Under the pieces are notes generated by a model, which worked only from the letters and a program-made list of their open reading frames with translations, was not told where the DNA came from and made no database searches. From Bimuria novae-zelandiae CBS 107.79 (Eukaryota > Ascomycota > Dothideomycetes > Pleosporales > Didymosphaeriaceae): a stretch of 64,000 bases of DNA. Below, piece after piece: positions 43,078 to 54,588 of this stretch (within the stretch, counting starts at the first letter, position 1; each line of letters starts with the position of its first letter). Position numbers and translations under genes: made by a program. The stretch lies in assembly GCA_010015655.1 (NCBI GenBank), contig ML976754.1, forward strand, positions 145,222 through 209,221, given 5' to 3'.

Positions 43078-45024
43078 CTACAAGTGAAGGTCATTCCAAC
43101 CTCCAACCCACTCAAGATCTCCAATGTCATCGCGAAGAGGCGCGGGGTGACGACGCCAATCTTTACTCAGACTCCAGGGATCTACGTCCTTGTTCTTGGG
43201 CTTGGACCAGATATCAGCATTCTCATGCTGCTGACCGGGGCCCCAATGAAGAGGACGTCTCCAGCTTCCAGTCCGGCTTCGCTTCCGGGCGGAGGTGAGA
43301 GTTGGTTGAGCTTGTTTAATGCTCTTCGCGGGCGTCTTCACAGGCTTCTGTGGTGTGTTTTGGGCGGACTGTGGAGAGCGCCTGCGATCACCCAGAGCAG
43401 CCCATTTGTCCGCAACACTGCGCTTGGAAGGCGGCGAGTAGCGGGGTTGAGGTGCGGTGTGCTCTTCGAAAATGAATCCAGTGTGGTCGCTGACGTGGCT
43501 CTTGGAGATATGAATCGGCTTGGGAGAACGGTCCCGACTGTTGTTCACCATGGAAGGGTTCTTGAGCTCGGAAAGGCCACCACGAGGGGTAGAAACACCA
43601 GATCCAGCCTCGGACTGAACAACTGGCTTCTCCTTCTTAGGCGTGAAGCTGTTCTCAATCTCCTCGATGGTGAGGTCATCATCTTCCTCGTCCCAAAGAT
43701 CGCTCCAGCTCTTGGAGATGGCATCACGCTTCTTGCCGAAAACGGAAGCCATGCTGTTGAAGGCCTTAGCCGGAAGCGAGGCAGCGATCGTCATAGGCTT
43801 GGAACGAGTAATGTTCATGGCTGCCGTAGCTGTAGGCTTAAACGACAAGCCTAAGCCCGAATCAATGGACTCACCCAAGCCGGAGTCAGCGAACGACCCA
43901 GTAGAGGCATTTGCAGGCTTGACATCGTACCACGGTCGTCCACCTTGTCCAGAGTAGAGATCATCAGAGTAGATCTCGGTGTCTGGGATGACCGACAGTT
44001 GACGAATGGGTTGAGGCGGAGACATGGCTAGAGCCTTAGCCCACGGGAACGAACCTCCTTGGTCGACTTGAGGCGTGGAGATGGAGGGTGTACGAAGAGG
44101 CTCGCGGTTGGCGCTAGCAACGACTGGGTCTCGATCCTCGACGCAAAACTCATCAAGCGTCTCATCATCAATTGTAAAGCTGATGACGCGAGCAAGAGCC
44201 TCCTTGACAAGGGACAGATCGCGCTTCTCAGGGTCGATGGCCAGACAATGAATCAAAACCTCGAAGGTGTCCTGGGACATGTTCGGGAAGACGTCAAAGA
44301 GGCTTTGGCGATCCAGGGCGAAGTCGGCGTAAAGAGGGTCCGAGACAGCGGGAACGGCAAAAGGATTGCGCGAGAACAACACGTTCAATAAGCAGATGCC
44401 AATTGCCCAGATGTCTGCCTTGGCGGTGGAGTAGCCGGCGCTGGTAGGATCGTACTGCTCAGGCGCCATGTAGCGGTCACTACCAACAGCAACCTCCCAT
44501 GACCAGGCATCCGTGGTTGCGAGGCCGAAGTCGCCCAGCTTCATGAGGCCAGACTGCGTCAGGAAGATGTTCTCCGGCTTGATGTCACGATGGTAGATGC
44601 CCTTGGCGTGCATATGCTCGACGGCATCGACCAGCTGAAGCATGAAGTCGCGGACATGCTCGGTCTCCAAAGGTCCTTTACCAAGACGAATGGCTTCGTA
44701 CAGGTCGCCGTTGGAGCAGAACTCGAGAACAAGGTAGACATGGTTGACGGTCTCGAAAGACTGGAGGAGGTTGACAATGTTGGGGTGCGAGCCGAGGCGG
44801 AGGTGGACGCCGAGCTCCTCGGAACGTTCATCAATAGCAAATGCGCTTGGGTACTGAACGGTCGCAGTCGGCTTGGTAATGACCTTGATGGCGACAAGTT
44901 CGTCGGTTACGAGGTCCTTGGCCTGGAAGACCATGCCAAAGGAGCCATGATTGAGAGGGGAGATGGTTTCGTATCGTTCGTTGAGCACAACACTCTCGTG
45001 AAGCTGGTTGCGCATGCACTCCAT
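43078..45024 (-). CDS. KSP1: Serine/threonine protein kinase, Ksp1/Ran1-like
   Basis: Single exon, 648 residues from the first in-frame ATG (MECMRNQLHESVV). The kinase domain covers residues ~20-300: glycine loop NHGSFGMVF, VAIKV Lys, catalytic loop YHRDIKPENIFL, DFG, and MAPEQYDPTSAGY in the activation region. The remainder is disordered and holds ADSGLGESIDSGLGLS, KSWSDLWDEEDDDLTIEEIE (typical of the filamentous-fungal Ksp1 group) and a conserved-looking end (VDPWSLSKDWRRH). In yeasts Ksp1/Ran1-type kinases act in nutrient (TORC1/PKA) signalling and in choosing filamentous growth or meiosis; that role here is inferred. Confidence 0.9.
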   Translation of the reverse strand: MECMRNQLHESVVLNERYETISPLNHGSFGMVFQAKDLVTDELVAIKVITKPTATVQYPSAFAIDERSEELGVHLRLGSHPNIVNLLQSFETVNHVYLVLEFCSNGDLYEAIRLGKGPLETEHVRDFMLQLVDAVEHMHAKGIYHRDIKPENIFLTQSGLMKLGDFGLATTDAWSWEVAVGSDRYMAPEQYDPTSAGYSTAKADIWAIGICLLNVLFSRNPFAVPAVSDPLYADFALDRQSLFDVFPNMSQDTFEVLIHCLAIDPEKRDLSLVKEALARVISFTIDDETLDEFCVEDRDPVVASANREPLRTPSISTPQVDQGGSFPWAKALAMSPPQPIRQLSVIPDTEIYSDDLYSGQGGRPWYDVKPANASTGSFADSGLGESIDSGLGLSFKPTATAAMNITRSKPMTIAASLPAKAFNSMASVFGKKRDAISKSWSDLWDEEDDDLTIEEIENSFTPKKEKPVVQSEAGSGVSTPRGGLSELKNPSMVNNSRDRSPKPIHISKSHVSDHTGFIFEEHTAPQPRYSPPSKRSVADKWAALGDRRRSPQSAQNTPQKPVKTPAKSIKQAQPTLTSARKRSRTGSWRRPLHWGPGQQHENADIWSKPKNKDVDPWSLSKDWRRHPAPLRDDIGDLEWVGGWNDLHL

Positions 45025-48000
45025 AGGGAGAACTGGTTGAACAATTAGAGGGAGCTGGCCAAGGGAATCCAAAGGTATACCCGGTGGCGGAGCGCGGAAG
45101 AGAGCACGCGAAATGGAACGCTGACGTGATATGTCGTAAACAAACGGAGGGTCAACAGCCGTCAACCTACGAAGCGATGGTCTAACACGCTTTTAGGTGT
45201 CTCGAGCTGTGAGGAAGATAGCAATAAATGGCGTATAATGATCCGATCCGGAATGAGGTAAAAGGCACAGATGAAATGTCGTCAAGTAAACAGGCTGCAG
45301 GCTGCAGTGGGAGGGTCCGCGAAAGCTGGAAACAAGAAAGCCGTCTGGTGATATGCACAAGGTGGGTCCGTAGGCTGCAAAGACAAGGAAAGACTCAAGA
45401 GAGCGTGGTGCGCATTGGCTGTATTAATTCTGTATGGATAGCCCGAGTCAACGAGCGCTTGGAAAGAAGGTGGCCGGATGTCCTAGACGTCCGGGTCTAG
45501 GGAGAACCAGAGGATCGCTGCGTGAGGTGGAGAAGAGGAGAGTCGTAACACGTGTAAGGCGAGGGAGGTAAACTGGATCGGCAGTCTAGGGGGGGTGCTT
45601 GTTGGCGGCGTGAGTCAGCGGCAAGACTCACGGTAGCTAGCAGAGGACTCGAGGAGCGAGGAGGCTAGCGTAGGCGGTGCTTTCACTGGCAGCAGACGAA
45701 GACCGTTGCAAGCATCAGACGTCTGGCCACGAAGCTGGTTCGGCGGATGTCGAGGCCGAGGCTGATGTGAGAGGATCGGAGCTCGGAGCGGCAGGGCGAG
45801 GCTGGTGATGTCGTTGGAGATCGCCAGGAGCGTACTTCCGCTATGTCACATCAATAACCTGCGGCGGGGAGGTAGATAGTCGACTATATGGCCGAAGCGT
45901 GGGTGTGTAGATGAGGCGTGGGTGAGAGGCGGAGAGTTGGGATGGGTCGGGTGATGTCGTCGAGCTGGGCGAGGCAGGAGCGGTTGCGAGGGAAACGAAT
46001 GAGGAATGCAGTCGTATTACGGAGGAACGTGTGGAGGGTAGAATGCGGAAGGGACGCTGGCTGCAACGGAGCAAAACGACGACGACGAAGGGCGGGAGGT
46101 GTGGTGCGATTAGGACATGGCAAGCTTCGGTGAGTGATGGAGGCGGAGCTGGCGGCAGGGAGACAGCTTATGAAACGGCTGGTAGGGCGGTGTCCAGCGA
46201 TGACTGACAAAGAGGTCCTGAAGCGGACTAGGGCGACGCCTTCCCTCATCGACTCTAGGGGCGCGGATTCCCTGTCGGATGGGCTTGCATATGCGTCACG
46301 CTGCTGGAAGCTTCGGCCGGGGCCCTGTCTGGACTCAGTCGCCCTAAGCCGGCTGTGCCTCCCTCGTCTCACACCACATTTTGTCCGCGTTGGCAGGCTC
46401 CACTCGCTGCCCGGGAGTCCTTTGCTGCGTGCGGCGGCTCCCGGATGGCGGATGGGGCCACTGGAGACAATGAATGACGCTGGACGCTGGCCGTGGTCGT
46501 GGCCGTGAAACTGCGCTCCCAGCGTGACAGCGCAACAACAACAACACAGGACTGGGCCCAGGGCGGGGACGGCGGCTGCTGCTGCTGCGAGAGCGAGCGA
46601 GCGAAAACTTGGCCGCTCGCGGCGCAGATCAGCCCGGGAAAGAGTAAGCGGCCTGGGCCTGGCGCTCTTTTGTCCTTGGAAGCGTGCAACAACGCGGTGC
46701 CTTGTCATCACCTACGTAGCACAACCTGGCACCTGTCCCCTCATTGGCCTCCGCTTGCGTGCTGCCGTTGATCGCAGCCGTCCTGGACCTCTGCCAGACA
46801 GCCGTTATCGTTCATCTATTCATCTATCGCTGCTCAACACTTTATTTCCCACGCTGCCGGCTCTTTGAGCGCATTATCGCAGCCGTATTCTGGCGTGGTT
46901 GCTGTATGCCTCAGGGGCGCGCCTGGGCGAGCCCCTCCCGCTGAGCACGCAAGCGTTTCAACGAGCTGTTGGGTGCGCCCATCAATGTCTCTGTGTCGTC
47001 CCCTCGAGTTCCACTCTGAGCACGGCCGGCGGGTAGTGGCCGCAACGTCTGCAAAGCTGGGGAAAGCGTATGCTGTCTGCTTTTGCGAATCGCTCTGCAC
47101 AGCGTGGCTTTAGCACACTGGCTAGAAATGGCATTGCACGGAGATGAAACAAAGTCGGTGTACAGCCGCCTACACGAATAGCATCGTGAGCAGACAATCC
47201 TTCTAACATTGCCAACTCGCTGTCCGGCTTTGGACAGGCGCCCAGTCCAGTCCTCCGTAGCGCGTGCCGAGATGCCGTGCTGCAGCTCGCAAGTGGTCCA
47301 CCACGGACTCTGCAGCTGTCCTGCAGCTTGCAGCATCGTGCAGCAGCCTCGCCACAAAGCCTCACAGGTACTCGAGGGCAATCCGAACGCTACTGCAGGA
47401 AACACGCAGAGGTCCCACCCGGCCCCTGAGCTCGAGGGCGGTGAGAAGCGACAACACCTAAAAATTCTGGACAACACACTCGATATGGGTAATGGCTAGC
47501 CTATAGTGTAATAACGAAATCCATAGCTTCACGATCTGAAAAGTGGATTGCTGGTGTGGAGCTGCGGACCGCAGTGCAGCAGCTGGGGCTGTCAAGACGG
47601 GACGTGGATCGCATTGCAGATTCTGATACCCCTTCACCATCAGGAACTGTGTTTATTTGTTTACTTCGGGATCAATTGGTATATACATCTCGCTGCGGAC
47701 TTGGATTGGGGACGCTGGCGCTCGCTGCTAGGCGTCCGATCCGATTGCCAGTCCGGAAGCACAGCGCCAGGGTCGTTCCTGCCCAGCGACGAATGTTCCC
47801 CGCTGCCAGCTTCACGACTTCACGACAGCGTCCAATTCGATTTTCTTTTTCTCTTCTACGTTGTGCTTTGCGTGCTCGCATTCGTGGCTTGCTACTTCGC
47901 AGAGCCCTGCTCTACTAGTCTATATCACATTGACCGCCTTGCAGTGTCTCTTTTCCTTTATCTCAGAACGGAGCCTTGCACCAACCAGAGCGCGTTTCGG

Positions 48001-48090
48001 CACACCACAACATATTGTTGTTCGAGTTCTGAAAATTTTCCACTCACCGCCCCTCACCGCTTCCCAAATCAACAGCAGACTGCGTCCACA
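45025..48090. other. Long divergent intergenic region, 3.1 kb
   Basis: Separates outward-facing Ksp1-like and enolase-phosphatase genes. GC-rich; open frames such as 45884-46711 (minus) have Arg/Ser/Pro-biased, domain-free translations and look like chance. Large 5' UTRs, upstream regulatory DNA or a non-coding RNA are possible. No gene supported. Confidence 0.5.
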
Positions 48091-50198
48091 ATGCCTCCCG
48101 CATCCCTCGATCAGGAGCGATGGGAGAACTCCCAAATCGTTGTGCTCGATATTGGTGAGTGTCCGTCGCCTGCCCCGCGCATGCTCGCGGCAGTTCCCTC
48201 TGGCGGCGCGCTCTGCATCTAGCCGCCGCCCAGCTCTGGTCTAGCCAGCAGCCTCTCGATGCACGACAGACAAACTCTGAGCGACACGCGCTGGTCGTCG
48301 CGTGCTCGCTGCTGCCGGGTGGTGTGCTTGGGGGCTGCACCCCAGATTCCGCGCCACCCCAGCCATCCTGAAGTCTCGACCCCGCCAAACGTTACCCAGA
48401 ACAACACTGACGCTGCCGTGTAACAACTCCAGAGGGCACCATTTCTAGTATCTCCTTTGTCAAAGACGTCCTGGTAAGCCGTCTTCTCCTTTTCCCGAAC
48501 TTCGTCATTAGTCTCCGTCGTCGCAACGAGGTCCCTCCCCCGCAGTCAAGAAGAGGGTGTGATCACTGGCTTCAAGCCACTCATTTCCACAATTTCCACA
48601 TTGAGCCTATTGGATGCTATTCCGTCCTCTTCTGGATTCTATCGCTATCTTTAAGCTTCCATCACCTGTCACGCGACGCCTACTCCCTAAAGAACCGATA
48701 ATGTGTCCGTATGCCCCCAGGCAATCGCTCACAATGACAGTATACGTATGCCCTCGACCGTCTCGGTAATCTCGCTCGTGACTCGTGGCATGAACCGAAC
48801 TTTCAGGACCTGATTGCGGGGTTCCCTGAAGAGACAAAATCGAATGCCGAGACCCTGCTTGCTCACGTGCAGGACTTAACACGAAGAGACATCAAAGCTG
48901 TGTACCTGAAGCAACTTCAAGGTAGGGCCATCCGTGGACAATTTCCTCTTTCTCGTGGAGCTCTTATCGCAAGCCCATCCCGCATTTTCGCCTGATGATA
49001 GTTATCGCCGATCCGGGGGTTCCCTAGTGATCGTCGCCACGTCGTGCCGCGAGCTCCGCCGTAATGCGGATAATCGGTTTACGAAGGCTATTCGGACCGT
49101 CGCAAGGAGTGGACTCTGCGATTACACACGTCGATGTCATAGCATTACGGAGACCCTCTGTGTCGTCACATTAGCCCGCCTGTACCTGCCTGCTTACCGC
49201 AGCGATGTCGATTACGCCTTTGGTCACCAATTTCATCAAGAGTGATTTACTCTTTCGTCAATTCACTGCAAATGATGTTCTGTCATTGCTCTCGGTCTGA
49301 CCATCTCAACAGGCAAGCTGTGGAAAACTGGATATGAGGCCGGCGATCTCAGAACTCCCCTCTTTGACGACGTAATACCAAGGCTAGAAGGCTGGAAGAA
49401 CGCAGGCAAGACTCTTGCTATCTTCAGCTCCGGCAGCGTCCAAGCTCAACTGCAATTCTTCTCTTTCGTTCAAGATGGCTCTCAGACACGAGACTTGAAG
49501 CCCCTCTTTGCAGCGCATTTCGATCCCACCATTGCGGGTTCCAAGCTAGAGAAAGCATCCTACAAGAAGATCTGCGAGCATATGGGCCAGAAGAGCACTC
49601 GGGTAGCCTTTCTTACCGACAACGTCAAAGGTACGTATCTATCTCTTTCAACGTCGTTTGCGATCTTCACAATATTCTCCGATTACGCGGGAATCTACGC
49701 GCCGCACCCTAGTTGTTCGCGCGATGTCTCTGCCTGAAACACTAGATCAAGCGCTTCCTCGTATCGCGCCAACACCACGGCGCCGTAGCACTTCACCTCT
49801 ATTAATATGTACTGCCTTCGCGTTCCAACAGCGGCATCCCAGCCTCAACACCAGTTCATCAATGCAAAGTCCCTCTGTTTCACCTCAGCCTGTCATAGCG
49901 ACCCATTCCGTCATCGCGCGCTGCCTCTATTAATCTACATAAACATGCCAAGGACCTAGCTCCGGGTCTGCATCTCAGATCACCGCGTTTCCTTCCCATC
50001 CAATCAGAGCGCACGACGGCAATTTATTGTCGGATTGGTCATACATAAACAGCGTGCTGACATGCATATACAGAAGCAGAGGCTGCGAAGGACGCCGGCG
50101 TGTATGCGGTGTTGGTGGATCGTTCGGGCAACGCGCCGCTGGCAGAAGGAGATCGGGAGCGCTTTGCTGTTATCCAACGATTGACGGATCTGCCGTGA
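48091..50198 (+). CDS. UTR4: Enolase-phosphatase E1 (acireductone synthase), methionine salvage
   Basis: HAD-superfamily enzyme that enolises and dephosphorylates 2,3-diketo-5-methylthiopentyl-1-phosphate to acireductone. Exons 48091-48154, 48433-48473, 48741-48921, 49313-49630 and 50074-50198 give 242 residues. HAD motif I is VVLDIEGTISSISFVKDVL (Asp nucleophile and second acidic residue), motif II is LAIFSSGS, and motif IV is FLTDNVKEAEAAKDAG. LFDDVIPRLEGWKNAGK is also typical. All four introns are long for this genome (278, 267, 391 and 443 nt) but have good GT-AG ends and keep phase, so introns make up about two thirds of the locus. Confidence 0.92.
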
Positions 50199-51625
50199 TG
50201 CCGGAGACGGCGCCCTCAAGTGAGGCGTACACGTACGCGTGCCTTTGAGGACGAGGGACGTCTTGACGGTCATTGGCATAAAGGTCCCTCTGGCACGTTG
50301 CTGATGCTGTAACTAGTCGAAATGGGAAAGTCCTCTCGTGTGATTAAGATGCTTATGTGCCAACACTATCCAACAGCTGCTAACGCAGTCCTTCATCATG
50401 GTACACTTAGCCTCATAGTAACGAACTCTTGTGTCATCTATCGATCTCATCTAATCACGTGCAAAAACCATATCCATGGATCCCGATCAACTTTGGAGTG
50501 TCGCAAGCTTCCAGAGGCCGCGGTCCATCTCCCGATACCCACCAAGATACATCAGTAGATAGACAGCACCACAACAATACCCGCGCCTTGCGCGCACTGT
50601 GCGAGCTTATCGCACTTTGGAGCGCAAGTCGCAAGAGGTGTGATCACCAGATGATCGTTCGTCCGCCAAGTGGGGACCGGAATGTGGGGTTGGTGTGGTG
50701 CTGCGAAACAGGGAAAGCTTCACTTGGAGTGGTGCGTGGTGCGGATGTCGGATGTTTGCGTGTTTGTGTGACGTGCGGGTGTGGGACACGGGTCTGGTGG
50801 AGTGAGAAGGGAAGTGATGGTGCAGTAGATCGGTACTGCGCGTGTGATGATAGGGAGTGTGGGAAGAGGTCGAGGTTATCTGGGTGACGTTATTCTGTAG
50901 AAAAGGGGGTTGCAGTGGCCGGGCGGATGGCGTCGAGGTGCGTTCGAGGTGGAACCGTGGAAGCAGTTAGCATAGGTAGTTCGGCAGATATCACGTAGGT
51001 TACCGCTGTGTGCGGTTTAGTCTTGTGCATAGCCAGTGCTGGCTGTGTCGCCGCCGAACGGTTATTGGAATAATCTGGATAAGCTTTTGAAATGGAGGTA
51101 GGGTGTTGTATTGTTATTGTACTCATTGTGTTATCTCTGATGTTTGATGCCGTTTTTGATATCATGATACTATAGACGACGTATTAGAGCATGGCTAGCA
51201 TGGCTATGGAAGTTGGAGACGGTGCATGGTAAGAGTACCCTCGAGTTAGGAAGAGGCAATATGGTGGATGCGGTACTACGTCGTAGCGTAAAGAGGTATG
51301 CATTAAACCCTCCAGTTCGATATGTTCCAGTCAGGATCATGTACGAATCCGTACGATGAAGCCAACGCACGAGAGAATATGGGCATTTTCAGTCTGTGTA
51401 TTCCTCGCAAAGGGATTGTAGAAATGACTACTGTATTGCGGCCGACTAAGAATAAGCCTTCAGCTAGCCCAGATGAGTACAACATCCCGTGATGCACTGT
51501 GAACAACCAGAGTCCGTGATCACGCAAGTGTACCCAGGCTCCACCCATAACGCCCATCTTCGGTCCTTCCTTCTTCGTCATTTGTCACAACCAACTACTC
51601 CCGATGCCTGCTTTCTGCTGGTGTT
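50199..51625. other. Intergenic, convergent, 1.4 kb
   Basis: 3' sides of the enolase-phosphatase and the next minus-strand gene. Nothing supported. Confidence 0.5.
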
Positions 51626-52228
51626 TCATTTCCACCGTATGTATGGATCGCTGTGTGGCCATGAAGGAGGAGGACGGCGCCTGGGTATGCCACCGGAAGC
51701 AGCCGCTGTTGCCTCTGCCTTTGCCGGTGAGGGTTTCGATCCGGAACTAGAAGCTACCACTGGCGGAGCCTTGGTGTCGTGTTTGCCGTTTTCTTTGGCC
51801 TTCTCTTTCTGGATTGTTTTGAATACCAAGTTGACGAGAGCTTTCTCCCGGCGAAGTTCCGCTTGAACCTGGAGTGACTCCCATATGTCTCGATGAGAGG
51901 CGCGATCTACGGTTGGGGGTGGCGACGGCGACCGTGGAACTGGAGCCTTGCCTTTCCGTGCTTCGTCTGTCTCTGAGTTAGGTCTTGCTACTTTGCAATA
52001 CGCACTGAGTCCATCCAGGCTGAACTTACCGATCATATCTTCCCGAGTCTCCCGGAACGTTTCACACACAGTCATCCTCACAAGAGCTGCGACAGACGTC
52101 ATCGCGAGCTCTTGGGCGTAGTGAGCCAATGGGATTTCAGGATGTAAGTAAAAGAGACCCCAGAGAGAAATCTTTCGTGGAACAGCGGGCTCATCGTCGA
52201 TGTTCGGGCGCTGATTGGCTGCAGGCAT
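51626..52228 (-). CDS. Hypothetical protein, 179 aa
   Basis: Frame from ATG 52228 (MPAANQRPNIDDEP) to 51626. A 63-nt in-frame intron (52029-51967) is very likely because GTAAGT, CCTAAC and ACAG are all canonical; unspliced length would be 200 residues. WGLFYLHPEIPLAHYAQELAMTSVAALVRMTVCETF is a helical core. A charged helix (RDIWESLQVQAELRREKALVNLVFKTIQKEKAKE) follows, then an Ala/Ser/Pro tail and basic RRRPPPSW. No family recognised. Confidence 0.6.
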   Translation of the reverse strand: MPAANQRPNIDDEPAVPRKISLWGLFYLHPEIPLAHYAQELAMTSVAALVRMTVCETFRETREDMIGKFSLDGLSAYCKVARPNSETDEARKGKAPVPRSPSPPPTVDRASHRDIWESLQVQAELRREKALVNLVFKTIQKEKAKENGKHDTKAPPVVASSSGSKPSPAKAEATAAASGGIPRRRPPPSWPHSDPYIRWK

Positions 52229-52716
52229 TGTGGAGGGTTGGCAGCCGTCACTGCTGTCGATGTAATTATGCAAGAATAATGTTGTTTGTGGATAGATGTG
52301 CAAAAGCCAGGCAACACTGAAAGTATGAGCTAACAGGCAGCGGGAAAGAGCGGCTTACGATGTGTAAACATACCTAGGTAAGGAGCACCCACAATGGTGC
52401 CTGCGTTGTGGTGGTCACACTTGGCTGCTTTGACACTGTTAGCTTGGACTTTGAGCAAGTCCACAGTGCGTCCAAATATTCGTGTAGCAAGATTATCAGA
52501 TTAAGACTATGTATACATTACTCGCTAGAAACGGACAAGGCGCAGCGTCAAGAGAGAATGAGGGAACGCGTGTAAAATGTATTCCAGGTGGTGAGGTCTG
52601 AATTGACAGGAACTTAGAAAGCCACAGAGGAGAAGGGCGAGGGAGCGGGAAAAATGTCTGTCCCTCCTGATGTAGCGATGGATATTCGAGCTTTTTTCAG
52701 TGCTAATGCTGTGTTG
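52229..52716. other. Intergenic
   Basis: 488 bp, tandem minus-strand genes. Nothing specific. Confidence 0.5.
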
Positions 52717-53882
52717 CTACACAGATGACTTAGCGGGCTCATTTTTCGTGATCTGGGTGGCAGGTGGCTCTTCGCTAGGCTTCTTGCTTGTGAAGTGCTT
52801 CCCGATGTATCCTCTAGAACCCCACAGATGAAACGGATCGACGATGCCAGCGAAGATACTCCTCTTGTTCTTCTTCTTCTCGGCCCTCAATCGTGCCAGC
52901 TCTTCATCGCTCAACTCCCAAAACTGTGTCTTCTCGTCACGTCCGGTGAACAAACCCCACAAATCGACCGGGTCAAACACCGTCACAATCCAGGGTCGGT
53001 CATCTTCCCATCCCGGCCCACGCCGCTCAGTGACTCCATCCCTGTCAAGAAAGACAGAGTTTGAGCGAGGTAGGCGTTTGCCTGGATGGAACACGTTGAG
53101 AAGCGCCGTATTGAGGAACATGATGATAGCTTCGAAAATCCAGAAGAAGACCTCGTTCTTGTAGATTGTGCTGTCCCAACCCTCGATATACTCAATCAGG
53201 CGGTATATACATCGAATTGTGATGATAGTGGCGGAGGTGTAAAGAACGTATAGAACGATTCGGAGGTTCTTCGAAAGCACTCGAGCTTTCCTAGCGCGCA
53301 TGTGGAACCAAGCAGCCAGAAGGCCGAAAGAACCAAACAAAGCCACTTGAAGGCAGAGAGAAGCGGTAACAAGATCTGCTCCAAGCTTCCGTTCCTTCTC
53401 TGTCCTTGATGAGTCCGCCATGCGCCATGCGCCTTGTCCTATAAGAATTTCGCAGATAGCATCCAGCCCGAGGAACGTCGTGGCTATGCGACCTGGATGC
53501 ATGGGTGCGAGGTATGGAATATAGAAGAGGATTCTCGACAAGATAAAGTAATTGATGAGTGCATAGATGGGTGGTCCAGACATTATGAGGACGGTAGAGG
53601 CGACGAGATAAGCGAGGTTGTCAGTATGGTATGCCCCGACTTCACGGACCGCAAAGCCCGCGATCATCAAAGCAGCTGCCCATGGAAGAAGGATAGTCGT
53701 CCTCCAGGACCCGTGCTTGATTGTTTGCCATGCGTGGAGGATGCCCGAGATGAAGAAGAGAACGATGAAGGTGATCGGGGCAGCTTTGTTCGGGGCATAA
53801 TACCATTTGCTGCCAGGTGCTATACTCATTAGCACCGCGGTTTAAGGCATAACGCGGACTTACAGTAATCTCCCATCCCCAT
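52717..53882 (-). CDS. RTA1-like seven-transmembrane protein
   Basis: Member of the fungal RTA1 family (lipid-translocating exporter/stress-resistance membrane proteins). Exons 53882-53864 and 53819-52717 (44-nt intron with a GTAAGT donor) give 373 residues beginning MGMGDYSPGSKWYYAP. About seven hydrophobic helices are visible, e.g. AAPITFIVLFFISGILHAW, TTILLPWAAALMIAGFAV, LVTASLCLQVALFGSFGLLA, IVLYVLYTSATIITIRC and VFFWIFEAIIMFLNTALLNVF, with the family motif around CIYRLIEYIEGWDSTIYKNEVFFW. The cytosolic tail is unusually long (~110 residues) and repeats an xDPxxLWG motif. Substrate unknown. Confidence 0.88.
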
Positions 53883-54588
53883 GTTGAATGTTGATGCTGC
53901 CGTCCGTGAATTTACAGCGTAGTGTCACTGCCTAGGTATGTATGGTATCTGAGTAAACCAAGAGTAAGGACTCTCAACATTCAACCAAGTTGTGCTTGAG
54001 CACAGGAGTTTCCCATGTGCCTACGAGAACTATATAGTAGTGGAATACGATGATAAGGCTCACATCATAAGCCAACGAAGGCACGTGAAAGCATTTCGCG
54101 CGAATGCGAATTTAGTGGCACCAAGGTCCTGTTTATGTCCCAAGCTAGAAGACATGGCGCATGAACTGGAATGACAGGGGTCGCTGCACCCATTCAACCT
54201 TTTGATATTAAAATAGGAATACGAACAATGCGGGTTCAAAGGATTCCATAAGGCGTCAATGGAGACGAGACCTTGTGCCACAAGCCAAACGGGGGCGTTC
54301 TGCGAGGCATTTTCGAACGCGAGGAAAATTCGCGCGCTGTATTGGACATGAATACGGAGAGAGAATGAGAGCCCTGCGCAAATGATTCACCGGAGACCAG
54401 CCTAAGCATGGTCAATGCGGGGAGAACACGTGAAGCGCTAGCGACGTCCTGGGGCAAGCGCCACCTTAGCGCATCACGTCCAAGACGCACCTTGTGCCAG
54501 CTCCAAGCAACTCCACGCGAGATTAGACAGACTTCCTCGGATCATCGAGATACGGAATTGCGCCGGAAGTCTTTGTTGAGCGCAGTTG
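53883..54588. promoter_or_regulatory. Divergent upstream region, RTA1-like / TRAPPC10
   Basis: 706 bp between starts, no recognised sites. Confidence 0.4.

Noticed and set aside
45884..46711. 275-codon minus-strand frame upstream of the kinase
   Set aside because: Arg/Ser/Pro/His-biased low-quality translation, no domain, overlapped by similar frames on both strands in GC-rich DNA.
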